Below are positions 26,018 through 33,942 of a stretch of DNA of 33,942 nt, piece after piece; position 1 is the stretch's first letter; each line of letters starts with the position of its first letter. The stretch is from an uncultured Methylococcaceae bacterium (GTDB taxonomy: Bacteria; Pseudomonadota; Gammaproteobacteria; Methylococcales; Methylomonadaceae). Under the pieces are notes generated by a model. The model worked only from the letters and a program-made list of their open reading frames with translations, did not search any database and was not told where the DNA came from. The translations under genes were made by a program, and so were the position numbers. Where the stretch lies: assembly GCA_903839855.1 (NCBI GenBank), contig CAIMEB010000089.1, positions 1 through 33,942 on the forward strand. The letters run 5' to 3'.

Positions 26018-26059
26018 GGAATGACTTTGGCTACAAAAACGGGCTGCCAAAGTCACTCC
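26018..26059. terminator. Convergent-region inverted repeat, probable bidirectional terminator
   Basis: TGACTTTGGC (26022-26031) pairs with GCCAAAGTCA (26046-26055), extended by GGA/TCC after a one-base mismatch. It lies midway between the convergent SDR and pgi genes. It has no clear T-run, so activity is less sure than for 7211-7240. Confidence 0.5.
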
Positions 26060-26080
26060 TCTATAACTAATAACCAATCA

Positions 26081-27715
26081 CTATTCGCGTAATGCTTTGT
26101 ATTTATTAATTAGCGCATTGGTGGAACTGTCGTGACTCGTTATCACGTCATCATTTTTAAGCTCCGGTAAAATGACACCGGCCAATACCTTGCCTAACTC
26201 AACACCCATCTGATCGAAGGAATTTATGTTCCAAATAGCGCCTTGAACGAATATTTTGTGTTCATAAAAAGCGAGTAGTGAACCCAAAGTTCTAGGCGTC
26301 ATTTTCTTAAAAAGAAATGAATTTGATGGCTTATTACCTTCAAATACCTTAGAAGCAATTAACAAGGCATCGTTTTGTTCTTCTGGGGATAACTTTTGTT
26401 TGACTTCTTCAGCCGTTAAACCATTCATTAAAGCTTCTGGTTGCGCCAGAAAGTTTGAAATTAAAATATCGTGGTGTTCAGGTAATTTATAATGACTGTT
26501 AGCCGCAGCTAAAAAATCACACGGGATCAGCTTAGTACCTTGATGAATTAACTGAAAAAACGCATGCTGACCATTGGTACCGGGCTGTCCCCAAATGATA
26601 GGACCGGTATTGTAATCAACCTTCTCACCTTGAAAATCAATGCCCTTGCCATTACTTTCCATGTCACCCTGTTGAAAATAATCAGCAAAGTAGCGCATGG
26701 ATTGATCATAGGGTAATAAGGCGTGGGATTCTGCGTTGTAGAAGTTATTATACCAAATGCCGAGTAATCCCATAATGACCGGGATATTTTGCTCATAAGG
26801 TGTCTCAAAGAAGTGACAATCCGCTTCATACGCGCCTTGTAAGAGCTCTTCAAAGTTATCCATACCAATATACAAGGCTATCGATAAACCCACCGCTGAC
26901 CACAAAGAATAGCGGCCACCGACCCAATCCCAGAATTCAAACATATTGTCGGTGTCGATCCCGAAGTCGGAGACATTTTTTGCATGGGTGGAAATAGCGA
27001 CAAAATGTTTAGCCACTGTTTCATTGTCTTTAGCGGTCTCAAGAAACCAGCGTTTTGCTGATTTTGCATTCATCATGGTTTCTTGGGTGTTAAATACTTT
27101 TGATGCAATGATAAACAAAGTCGTTTCGGGTGATAATGACTTTAAGACCTCAATGATATTAGTCTGATCAATATTAGACACATAATGAACTTTTAGTGAG
27201 CTAGAACTATAGGGTGTGAGCGCCATAGAAACCATTTTTGGACCTAAACCTGAGCCACCAATACCCACGTTAACCACATCTGTTATCGCCTTGCCAGTAT
27301 AGCCTTTCCATTGGCCTGAACGGACTGATTCGCAAAATGTACGCATTTTGCTTAAAACCTTATTAATATCAGGCATCACATCCTGCCCATCAACATAAAT
27401 GGCCTGGTTGCTTCGATTACGTAAGGCGGTATGTAAGACGGCTCTATGTTCGGTGGTATTTATTTTTTCGCCGGAGAAGAGTGCTTTAGTTTTTGTTTTT
27501 AGATCCGCATGATTTGCAAGTTCCAATAATAAGGTTACAGTGTCTTCTGATATTCGGTTTTTTGAATAATCAAAAAGTATTTCATTAAAGTTAATAGAAA
27601 ACTTATTAAATCGCTCGGGGTCTTGCTTGAAGGCTTCACGTATTGAATAGTTTCTAGTTTCATTATAATGGTTTTGTAAAGCGATCCATGCTTTTGAGGT
27701 AGTCAACGATGACAT
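26081..27715 (-). CDS. pgi: Glucose-6-phosphate isomerase
   Basis: 544 residues from the ATG at 27713-27715 (E. coli 549); a TTG 21 codons earlier would add an unrelated leader. Family motifs: [18 protein letters not shown] for substrate phosphate binding, [20 protein letters not shown], and [19 protein letters not shown] followed by [11 protein letters not shown], with the catalytic Glu, then [15 protein letters not shown] with the catalytic His. It interconverts glucose 6-phosphate and fructose 6-phosphate in glycolysis and gluconeogenesis; in gammaproteobacterial methanotrophs it also serves the RuMP cycle (family knowledge). Confidence 0.97.
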   Translation of the reverse strand: MSSLTTSKAWIALQNHYNETRNYSIREAFKQDPERFNKFSINFNEILFDYSKNRISEDTVTLLLELANHADLKTKTKALFSGEKINTTEHRAVLHTALRNRSNQAIYVDGQDVMPDINKVLSKMRTFCESVRSGQWKGYTGKAITDVVNVGIGGSGLGPKMVSMALTPYSSSSLKVHYVSNIDQTNIIEVLKSLSPETTLFIIASKVFNTQETMMNAKSAKRWFLETAKDNETVAKHFVAISTHAKNVSDFGIDTDNMFEFWDWVGGRYSLWSAVGLSIALYIGMDNFEELLQGAYEADCHFFETPYEQNIPVIMGLLGIWYNNFYNAESHALLPYDQSMRYFADYFQQGDMESNGKGIDFQGEKVDYNTGPIIWGQPGTNGQHAFFQLIHQGTKLIPCDFLAAANSHYKLPEHHDILISNFLAQPEALMNGLTAEEVKQKLSPEEQNDALLIASKVFEGNKPSNSFLFKKMTPRTLGSLLAFYEHKIFVQGAIWNINSFDQMGVELGKVLAGVILPELKNDDVITSHDSSTNALINKYKALRE

Positions 27716-27996
27716 GTTTTTCGGGCTCCGTTTAAAATAAGTTAGCTTAAGTCTACGAAAAGTAGGGTTGGATAGCAAGAGCGCAATGAATGGATTGTCA
27801 CTTTCTTAATTAAATGCCTGTTTTAGATTAGATTCCTATCAATCCCTTTATTTAGATGGGGGGGTGTGCTAGAGTTGGCACTGCTGTAAGTGGATCTATA
27901 GCAAATGCGGCTTTTTTCGATGAAATCAAAAATAAAAAGAGCATTAAAAATTTCATTCATATAATAATAATCATATAGCAATAATGGGAAGGTATT

Positions 27997-28611
27997 ATGA
28001 ACAGAGTACAACTAATTAGAAAGAGTTTCCTAGGACTTTTAGGATTGATGTTTTCTGCATCGCTATGGGCACATGGTGGAGCGGCTGGAACGGATACAGA
28101 CCAATGTAAGTTTGAATTACAGCCAACCCATTGGATTCATTACACTGCTTATCAGCCTAGCGCATACCCAGCGGAAGAATTTTGCGGTAATTTGCCTGGC
28201 ATTAATACGCTAACACAATTAGTTTTTGACTACCAGGATATGAAATACCGAAATATGTTGGTTGAGTTTGAAGTGACTAAAGAACCAGAAGGTAAACAGG
28301 TATTTTTCTTACCCAGTGCAAAACATAAAAAAGGTTCAGTTAATCTAGAATTGCCAAATGGCGTGGCAGAAGCAGGCCAGTATTTAATTCACATTACATT
28401 AGTACCCGATCCAGCAGATACTGAGAATCGTACACAAGGTGAGCGTTTAGACGTTCACATGGGTTTTAAAGCGGGTGGCGGGCAGCCAGTCAGCAAAAAT
28501 AATTTATTACTTTACGCATTCTTTGCTTTAGCTGGTATATACGTATTGTATTTATCCAATGCAGGTTTTAAACGTAAAGTTGATGAAGTAATTATAAAAA
28601 TCAAAAGTTAA
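27997..28611 (+). CDS. Membrane-anchored periplasmic protein with predicted mature N-terminal His
   Basis: 204 residues. A clear signal peptide (1-25, ending ASLWA) would leave a mature protein starting HGGAAGTDTDQC. A soluble periplasmic domain follows (26-165) with a likely disulfide pair C37/C63 and histidines at 45, 48, 110, 132 and 154; residues 70-157 look like a beta-sandwich. A single membrane helix (about 169-187) and a short basic tail anchor it in the inner membrane. I cannot assign a family. An N-terminal histidine after signal cleavage occurs in copper proteins such as PmoB, CopC and LPMOs, and the next gene encodes a cupredoxin, so a copper role is possible (inference). ATG with GGGAAGG upstream. 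Confidence 0.82.
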   Translation: MNRVQLIRKSFLGLLGLMFSASLWAHGGAAGTDTDQCKFELQPTHWIHYTAYQPSAYPAEEFCGNLPGINTLTQLVFDYQDMKYRNMLVEFEVTKEPEGKQVFFLPSAKHKKGSVNLELPNGVAEAGQYLIHITLVPDPADTENRTQGERLDVHMGFKAGGGQPVSKNNLLLYAFFALAGIYVLYLSNAGFKRKVDEVIIKIKS

Positions 28612-28621
28612 TTAATGAGCA

Positions 28622-28688
28622 GATGTTACGCATTTATCAAGAATATCTATAAACCCGGTTTATTAAATTAAAGATATTGCGTAACATC
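28622..28688. repeat. Nested inverted repeats between the His-start protein and the cupredoxin gene
   Basis: Outer arms GATGTTACGCA (28622-28632) and TGCGTAACATC (28678-28688) are perfect complements. Inside them ATATCT (28643-28648) pairs with AGATAT (28672-28677), and ATAAACC-C-GGTTTAT (28649-28663) forms a tight central hairpin. No T-run follows. It may be an mRNA processing structure or a small mobile repeat. Confidence 0.65.
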
Positions 28689-28803
28689 AATCTGATTCGA
28701 TATAAGAATCTGTTTAGTTTAATTATTTGAGCTTTTAGCGCACTAACTGGTAATTGAGCTAAAATTGCTTTAATTTATGTCAAGCACAAAGAGGAAGTAA
28801 ATA

Positions 28804-29715
28804 ATGGTGAAGTTTTTATCAGTTGGAGTACTGATTGCTTTGTTTTCAGTGCCCGTTATGGCGGTGGACTATGAAGAGCATGATGGTATGCTGATGGATC
28901 ACGGAGATGGCCACTTGATGGACATGGCCGGTGGTATGGTGATGGGACAAAATACCAGTACGTTACCGGGTGGTTGTGAGCGTATTTCTGAAACCAAAGA
29001 AATTACGGTTCATGCGGGGCATAAATATGCTGAAAAATTTCCAGGTAGAATGTTTGCCTTTGATACGCAAGAATTTAATTTTAAACCGTGTACCAAGTTG
29101 ACAGTTCATTTTGTCAACGAAGACAATATTCGACATCAATGGATGATGCATGGCTTGCCAAAATATTTATACCCTAAAGGGATGTTTCATATAGAGGCTT
29201 CAGGCCCATCTAAAATTTCAGGGACTTTGATCTTACCGCCGGGGGATAAAACCTATTTAGTCCATTGCGATATTGCACAGCACATGGAAAAAGGCATGAA
29301 AGCCCAGCTAAAAGTAGGCAAGGGTGATGGTGATTTACCAAGTATTCCAGGCGTGACTGCCTTTGTAGTTGCTGACGATTATAAGGTTACTTTGCCAGAT
29401 CTGGAAGCTAAGGCCGAAAAAGCCGAAGCAGCGGCTTTAATTGCCCCTCCTGTTATCGTAGCACCGATTGTTAAGGCGTCTGTTCAACCACCTCAAGATG
29501 ATTCTCTTCTTTCGGGTGTCACCGTCATTGGTTTAGCGCTGGGTTTACTGGTTGCACCTTTCTTAGCACGTAAATTTAAAGGCATGAGTCCATCGGAAGT
29601 GGTTGCTTATGTCTTTGATGCAATACGAACCCTGCTTGACTGGCTGGTAAAACAAGTGTCTCGTTTAGTCAAACTGACTGGATCAAATAAAGACAAGGTA
29701 TTGCCAGAAAAATAA
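28804..29715 (+). CDS. Membrane-anchored Met/His-rich cupredoxin
   Basis: 303 residues. Signal peptide 1-20 (ending PVMA); a Met/His-rich segment at 26-47 (HDGMLMDHGDGHLMDMAGG) suited to Cu(I)/Cu(II) capture; a cupredoxin domain at about 60-172; an Ala/Pro-rich linker (200-232); a membrane helix (about 235-255) and an amphipathic, basic tail. The type 1 copper ligands are visible as H111 in IRHQWMMHG and C155, H160, M165 in HCDIAQHMEKGM, the C-x4-H-x4-M spacing of plastocyanin/nitrite-reductase-like sites. It should transfer electrons or copper at the periplasmic face. AGAGGAAG lies six bases before the ATG. The YqaA-like gene starts at the base after its stop. Confidence 0.88.
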   Translation: MVKFLSVGVLIALFSVPVMAVDYEEHDGMLMDHGDGHLMDMAGGMVMGQNTSTLPGGCERISETKEITVHAGHKYAEKFPGRMFAFDTQEFNFKPCTKLTVHFVNEDNIRHQWMMHGLPKYLYPKGMFHIEASGPSKISGTLILPPGDKTYLVHCDIAQHMEKGMKAQLKVGKGDGDLPSIPGVTAFVVADDYKVTLPDLEAKAEKAEAAALIAPPVIVAPIVKASVQPPQDDSLLSGVTVIGLALGLLVAPFLARKFKGMSPSEVVAYVFDAIRTLLDWLVKQVSRLVKLTGSNKDKVLPEK

Positions 29716-30141
29716 ATGCAAGAGATATTCAGTGCAATTTGGGGGCTTTTTTTAAGCGCTTTTATTTCCTCAACCATAGCACCGGGTGGCTCTGAAGCTG
29801 TTTTAGCTTACATGGTATCTCAAGGTCATTATGATGTTGGTTATTTAGTTACCGTAGCGTCAATCGGCAACACCTTAGGTGCAATGACTACATGGGCTTT
29901 AGGTTTACTGGCAGCAAAAAAATTTCCGGTGGCAAGCCTTTTACCAGAAAACAAGCAAAAAGCGCTTAATGTCATAGAAAAAAGAGGTATCTGGGTATTA
30001 TTTTTTTCATGGTTACCCATTATAGGTGATGCTTTTTGTTTTGCAGGAGGTTGGTTAAAATTACCACTGTTGCCTGCTTGCTTAATTATCTGGGTAGGAA
30101 AACTCAGTCGTTATGCAATAATAGCCTGGTTGTTTGTATGA
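29716..30141 (+). CDS. YqaA/DedA-type small inner-membrane protein
   Basis: 141 residues with about four hydrophobic segments. Features of the YqaA branch of the SNARE-associated/DedA group are FISSTIAPGGSEAVLAYMVS near the start, SIGNTLGAMTTWALG in the middle and FFSWLPIIGDAFCFAGGW later. The family is implicated in lipid or proton-linked membrane homeostasis, but the biochemical activity of YqaA is unknown. It starts directly after the cupredoxin stop codon, so the two are translated from one message. The pairing suggests a role in export, folding or metal delivery for the cupredoxin (inference). Confidence 0.82.
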   Translation: MQEIFSAIWGLFLSAFISSTIAPGGSEAVLAYMVSQGHYDVGYLVTVASIGNTLGAMTTWALGLLAAKKFPVASLLPENKQKALNVIEKRGIWVLFFSWLPIIGDAFCFAGGWLKLPLLPACLIIWVGKLSRYAIIAWLFV

Positions 30142-30218
30142 AAGAGATGATTTTCTTAACAACTTGTTTCATGTTTATGTTGTTTTTTAGCGGATAATAG
30201 AATTCTAAAGAGGTCATT

Positions 30219-30971
30219 GTGCTACGCCATTTCCCACGCCCTAATACTGTCTACACCCATCGAAAACGGGATTATTTTATTGCAGTGTTTACTTTTGTAT
30301 GTGTGGCCGTTTGTTTAATATCTGATGCAAATGCTTCTATAGAAAAACAAAACGCATTGGGCGTAAGTGGTTGGGTATTCTTGATTGGTCTTTTGTTGGG
30401 TGAAAATAGAGAGGTTAGAGTACAGGTAGTAATTGCCGTAATATTTGCAACTGTTGGTGAACATTTTGCTTCACCTTTTATGGGCGGTTATACCTATCGA
30501 TTTGGTAATGTACCGGCTTATGTGCCTCCAGGTCATGGTATGGTGTATTTAACCGCCGTTGCTTTATCACGATCGGGTTTATTTTTGACTTATGCGAAAG
30601 AAATTACCGCATTGGTTATCGTGGTCTGTGGATTATGGTCTTTATGGGGAATTAGTGGTATTCCTGATCAAGGCGATTACGTAGGCGCTTTATTATTTTG
30701 CGTATTTTTGATTTATTTATTTAAAGGCCGCTCTCCCATGGTTTATTTAGCGGCTTTTTTTATTACCACTTGGCTAGAATTGATTGGTACAGCAGTGGGT
30801 ACCTGGAAATGGGCGGCTATTGATCCCGTATTGCACTTGCCACAGGGTAATCCTCCGAGTGGTGTAGCGGCTTGGTATTGTTTGGTTGATGCTGTTGCAA
30901 TTGGAGGTGCGCCTTTAGTGTTGCAGGGATTTACAAAGCTTCTAACTATGCAAAAAATAAAAGAAATCTAA
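30219..30971 (+). CDS. Multi-pass membrane protein of unknown function
   Basis: 250 residues with about seven hydrophobic segments, start GTG at 30219 with AGG six bases before. Recognisable pieces are FATVGEHFASPFMGGYTYRF, VPAYVPPGHGMVYLTAVALS and TAVGTWKWAAIDPVLHLPQG; the last resembles segments in carotenoid-synthesis-like or related integral membrane proteins, but I do not recognise the family with confidence. It follows the YqaA-like gene by 77 bases and may belong to the same cluster. Confidence 0.75.
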   Translation: MLRHFPRPNTVYTHRKRDYFIAVFTFVCVAVCLISDANASIEKQNALGVSGWVFLIGLLLGENREVRVQVVIAVIFATVGEHFASPFMGGYTYRFGNVPAYVPPGHGMVYLTAVALSRSGLFLTYAKEITALVIVVCGLWSLWGISGIPDQGDYVGALLFCVFLIYLFKGRSPMVYLAAFFITTWLELIGTAVGTWKWAAIDPVLHLPQGNPPSGVAAWYCLVDAVAIGGAPLVLQGFTKLLTMQKIKEI

Positions 30972-30989
30972 TACCTTAGGGGTACGTTC

Positions 30990-32903
30990 ATGAAAGCTAA
31001 AAAGATAGTCAGCTTCTTATTTGTCATAGTTGTTCTTTGTGCTACCGTGATAGCATACATAAATCCCACACCTACTTTAACTATTACAGCAACCCCTACA
31101 ACCATTATGTATGGTTTAACAGGAACGATTAACTGGTCTTCCGAAAATACCCTTAAATGTGATGCATCAGAAGGGTGGACTGGAGCAGAGGCATTATCAG
31201 GCACTTTTACCACTCCGGCGTTGACCCGTTCGACTGCTTATACACTTACATGCACTGGCTTGCTCGGAATCGTCACCCAAACAACTAACATAACTGTAAC
31301 ACCTCCCGTTGGTAAGGCGGGTTCTAAGATGGGTATCAATATAGGTTATGTCAATGATTGGGGTGATAGACAGCACACGTTTATTGATGTAATGAAGCAG
31401 GCACGTGGTTTTGCTTCTTTAAAATGTCCATGGGATCCTGTTAATTGTCCAGTGCCTTTGGATACCAACGGTTGGCCAACAACGGATTTTGGGGTATATT
31501 TTATTACCAATGCTGCAGATCCGCTAAAGCGCCCGCTAAACACTACGTACCCCAGCATGTTTGGTACTTATAAACTGAGCTTTACGGGTCAGGCAAATGT
31601 AAGAGGATACAACTTCGGCTTAGTCCAAAATATGGTCTATAATCCTTCAACCAATACGACGACGGCTGAGGTGCTTGTACAACCTACTGATCAACAAATT
31701 GCGCTTGTATTCACAAACACTACAAATGGCGTACAGAATTTGCAATTATTACGTCCTGGTTACGAGCTAGGCACCAAGCAGGTATTTAGTTCAGAGTTTT
31801 TAAACGCACTCGCTCCTTTTAGTACCATCCGCGCAATGGAGACACTGGGAACAAACTCTAATCCGGCAACGAGTTGGGCGACTCGAAAGTCGGTCACCGA
31901 TCCGTCGCAACAAGGTGCAATGGGTATTGCTTGGGAATACATTATCCAGCTTGCCAATGCCACCGGTAAAGACATCTGGATTAATATCCCTGATCAAGTG
32001 GATTTAAATGATCCAACCGCTAATAATTATGTGATTCAGTTAGCCACCTTAATTAAGAACACACTCAATCCCGGCATCCATGTTTATGTGGAGTACAGCA
32101 ATGAGTTATGGAACGGAATATTTACTCAGGCACATACTCTTACTTCAGCAGCAGTAGCGGATGTCAATTCAGGCGCAGATTCAACCTTAAATTACGATAA
32201 AATAAATAACCAGTGGTATTGGGGATACCGAAGAGCCGCTCATCAAACCTTGAAAATAAGTCAATTATTTGCAGGGGTTTTTGGTCCATCAGCGATCAAT
32301 GACACGATTAGACCTGTTTATATGTCTCAATATGTACAGCCCTATTTGACTGAGGATTCGCTCAGGTATCTAAGTGCGAATTTTGGCCCCCCTAGTCAAT
32401 ATCTCTATGGTATCGGTGGAGCGCCCTATTTTTCACCACAAACCCCTTATTCTGATATGGATGGTTTATTTGCTGCGCTACAAACCGGTTTAAACCTTAT
32501 ACTACCAGGTTTTTCTGGACTCCCTGCGTACAATGGTGGAGTCGTCTATAGTGGAGTGCAATTCAAGAACATGGCTAATTATTACGGACTCAAAACATTA
32601 ATGTATGAGGGAGGGCCTGATTTAACAGTTAATAAAGCTAATCCGGCTCTCGTCCAGTCGTCTGTAAGCGATATTCGAATAAACCAGATGGTTCAAGCAG
32701 AGTTAGCAGACTTTTTAGGCTGTGGTAATGATCTGTTTGTCTATTATAAATTGGCGGCTCCTACTAGCGATCCTTTTGGTGCCTACGAAGACTTAACGTT
32801 ACCCACACCCAAAAGCATAGCGCTCAACACGGTGGCAGAAACTCCATTATCAAATTATACCGTTTGTACACCAACCATGACAGATCAGTTATCTATTCAA
32901 TAA
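30990..32903 (+). CDS. Anchored Ig-like / glycosidase-like surface protein
   Basis: 637 residues, ATG with AGGGG seven bases upstream. Residues 5-25 form an uncleaved or cleaved membrane segment. Residues 28-105 are an Ig-like domain of the 'WSSENTLKCDASEGW ... ALTRSTAYTLTCTG' type, with C57 and C88 able to form a disulfide. Residues 115-630 resemble a (beta/alpha)8 glycoside hydrolase: VYVEYSNELWNG with E372 as candidate acid/base and LKTLMYEGGPDL with E540 as candidate nucleophile. Similar proteins are annotated as cellulose-binding or GH-A-like; the substrate is unknown. It follows the multi-pass gene by 18 bases. No T-run terminator follows; an inverted repeat lies 50 bases downstream. 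Confidence 0.72.
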   Translation: MKAKKIVSFLFVIVVLCATVIAYINPTPTLTITATPTTIMYGLTGTINWSSENTLKCDASEGWTGAEALSGTFTTPALTRSTAYTLTCTGLLGIVTQTTNITVTPPVGKAGSKMGINIGYVNDWGDRQHTFIDVMKQARGFASLKCPWDPVNCPVPLDTNGWPTTDFGVYFITNAADPLKRPLNTTYPSMFGTYKLSFTGQANVRGYNFGLVQNMVYNPSTNTTTAEVLVQPTDQQIALVFTNTTNGVQNLQLLRPGYELGTKQVFSSEFLNALAPFSTIRAMETLGTNSNPATSWATRKSVTDPSQQGAMGIAWEYIIQLANATGKDIWINIPDQVDLNDPTANNYVIQLATLIKNTLNPGIHVYVEYSNELWNGIFTQAHTLTSAAVADVNSGADSTLNYDKINNQWYWGYRRAAHQTLKISQLFAGVFGPSAINDTIRPVYMSQYVQPYLTEDSLRYLSANFGPPSQYLYGIGGAPYFSPQTPYSDMDGLFAALQTGLNLILPGFSGLPAYNGGVVYSGVQFKNMANYYGLKTLMYEGGPDLTVNKANPALVQSSVSDIRINQMVQAELADFLGCGNDLFVYYKLAAPTSDPFGAYEDLTLPTPKSIALNTVAETPLSNYTVCTPTMTDQLSIQ

Positions 32904-32952
32904 CCATTTTTTGTACTGAATTCGTAAGAATGCCGATGACAAAAAATAACGG

Positions 32953-32994
32953 GTCACGCTACTGAATTGCCAGAGTATTTTAGGTTAGCGTGAC
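32953..32994. repeat. Inverted repeat downstream of the glycosidase-like gene
   Basis: GTCACGCTA (32953-32961) and TAGCGTGAC (32986-32994) are perfect 9-bp complements with a 24-base spacer. It lies between the surface-protein gene and the transposase remnant, so it may be a terminator or part of the old insertion-sequence end; no T-run favours the former. Confidence 0.5.
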
Positions 32995-33040
32995 TGGTGC
33001 GTTGGGGTGTGATTAAAAGTGTGGGGATTTTAAAGTAACA

Positions 33041-33506
33041 TTATGCCGCCATTGCGGTATTCTGATGATCCCAATATTTACACCAGTCATCATTTGCTCT
33101 TACGACGCGTAGTGCTAACATCGACCCGACATGAGTCACTTTCCACCAAGCACCAGACAGCTTAAGCCGTTTCTGAATAACATAACGGTGTGCACTTTCA
33201 ATCTCGCCTGAGCCAATCGAAAAGATTTTTCTGTGTTTCCATCCAGGATTGGGTGCTATCCTTAGCAATGATTTTTGAGACGGCAGTCAAATATTCACAA
33301 ACATGGAAAAAATCGATAAGATAGCTGGCCTGTACACCAAACTGAGCATTGACTTGATCTGCAATCCATCGAGCACCGTCACCCACGCCATGCCAATGGG
33401 TTTGCGTCCCAAAACCAGCGGCAACGGCAACGGCACAGTTTACCAGTGCTTGTCCCGCATCATCGACACGGCTTCCAAAGGTGGCGTCGAACTTAGGTAC
33501 ACGTGT
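33041..33506 (-). pseudogene. ISKra4-family transposase remnant with internal deletion
   Basis: Minus-strand translation from 33506 gives TRVPKFDATFGSRVDDAGQA, then THWHGVGDGARWIADQ, SYLIDFFHVCEYLTAVS and STQSWMETQKNLF; the frame then shifts and resumes as SIGSGEIESAHRYVIQKRLK and LSGAWWKVTHVGSMLALR to the stop at 33041. GDGAxWI, FHVCEYL and IGSGxIESAHRYVIQKRLKL are hallmarks of ISKra4-type transposases. Upstream of 33506 the frame is closed by TAG, so the N-terminal part is gone, and the segment normally between QKN and the IGSG motif is missing at a frameshifting deletion. It cannot encode an active enzyme. Confidence 0.78.
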
Positions 33507-33551
33507 CTACTTTGTTATTAATTCTAAATTTTAGATCGTTAGAGAATAGTC

Positions 33552-33827
33552 TCAATTTAACGAATCCAAAGCCGCCTTCATCTGCATTAATGCTTGGGTT
33601 AATGTAGCTCGTGAACAACCAAAATTTAGCCTGACAAAATCTTTACCGCCCTGACCGAATCGTTGTCCATCATTTAACGCCACCTTAGCTTGGCGCAAAA
33701 AAAACTCATATGGGTTTCCAGTAATGCCTGTTGCACTGCAATCCAACCAGGCTAAAAAAGTACCTTCTGGAACCGTGGTACGCAGCATGGGCAAATGCTC
33801 TTGTACATAGTGCCTGAACGAAAAAGC
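33552..33827 (-). pseudogene. C-terminal fragment of a MalY/PatB cystathionine beta-lyase
   Basis: The minus strand reads RHYVQEHLPMLRTTVPEGTF, LAWLDC, then VALNDGQRFGQGGKDFVRLN and FGCSRATLTQALMQMKAALD to a TGA at 33552-33554. This is the C-terminal quarter of fold-type I PLP enzymes of the MalY/PatB group (about 390 residues in full). Upstream of the FRHYV segment similarity stops and the frame is closed by TAA in an A/T tract near 33833-33840. The PLP lysine and all N-terminal parts are absent. An insertion or deletion near 33830 has cut the gene. Confidence 0.72.
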
Positions 33828-33830
33828 CGT

Positions 33831-33942
33831 TTTTTAAAAAAATATCAGCATCAAAACGATGTGATTAATATTTGGTTGTAGTCTGGCAGGCTAAAAAATG
33901 AGTTATCTCCTGAGGTGTCACCCGTAAATTAGAATGATCTCT
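33831..33942. other. Right edge after the patB breakpoint
   Basis: About 110 bases with no coding frame I can support. It starts with an A/T tract and ends inside the window edge; it could be the end of a mobile element that disrupted patB, but no transposase is visible here. Confidence 0.3.

Noticed and set aside
27716-27778. N-terminal extension of Pgi
   Set aside because: TTG start and unrelated residues; the internal ATG gives the normal family length.
27873-27892. Sigma-54-like TTGGCAC upstream of the His-start protein
   Set aside because: The -24 element matches, but the required GC of the -12 element is absent at the correct spacing.
33043-33060. Small hairpin at the end of the transposase remnant as a terminator
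   Set aside because: It lies inside the transposase C-terminal codons and has no adjacent T-run.
1-33942. CRISPR array, tRNA or rRNA genes
   Set aside because: No regularly spaced direct repeats and no recognisable tRNA or rRNA sequence were seen in the intergenic regions; this was by eye, not by a covariance search.

Overview
The window looks like chromosome from a moderately AT-rich gammaproteobacterium, most plausibly a methanotroph of the order Methylococcales. This is an inference from gene content: an MxaD-like periplasmic protein, a di-haem peroxidase fused to a SCO domain, a ThiS-ThiG fusion, a cupredoxin cluster and gammaproteobacterial housekeeping genes. No 16S rRNA or pmo/mmo gene is present to confirm it.

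Layout. 1-2420 (minus) is a coupled ilvE-waaF-waaC segment for amino acid and LPS inner-core synthesis. 2.7-3.9 kb encodes a hemerythrin/HD-GYP protein. 4.0-5.9 kb (minus) encodes a secreted phosphodiesterase/phosphatase with a good Pho box. 6.07-6.2 kb holds a transposase remnant. 6.3-7.5 kb carries a DUF4242 gene, a cold-shock-like/TM2 fusion and a convergent CspA gene sharing a bidirectional terminator. 7.6-9.9 kb (minus) is a compact four-gene operon: two DUF1538 membrane proteins, a PII-like protein and a CBS-domain protein. 10.1-13.3 kb contains an orphan terminator, a degenerate EAL-like protein, alanine dehydrogenase and a rhombotail-type lipoprotein interrupted by one in-frame TGA. 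13.3-16.4 kb (minus) encodes the SCO/di-haem peroxidase fusion and asparaginase. 16.5-19.8 kb (plus) is folA, aroG, thiSG and trmB. 19.8-24.7 kb (minus) holds a GH5 glucanase with an ABC protein whose ATPase motifs are all degenerate, a small conserved protein, a YVTN beta-propeller and the MxaD-like protein. 25.1-27.7 kb has an SDR and pgi in convergent orientation. 28.0-31.0 kb (plus) is a periplasm/membrane cluster: a protein whose predicted mature form begins with His, a Met/His-rich cupredoxin, a YqaA-like protein and a multi-pass protein. 31.0-32.9 kb encodes an anchored glycosidase-like protein. The last kilobase is decayed: an ISKra4-type transposase with an internal deletion and a truncated patB/malY.

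The two regions that look most like incompletely described systems are the DUF1538-DUF1538-PII-CBS operon, which resembles a nucleotide-sensing regulated transporter, and the copper-like cluster at 28-31 kb. The degenerate ABC/glucanase pair and the interrupted lipoprotein are the clearest sequence-level oddities. No rRNA, tRNA or CRISPR array was recognised by eye.
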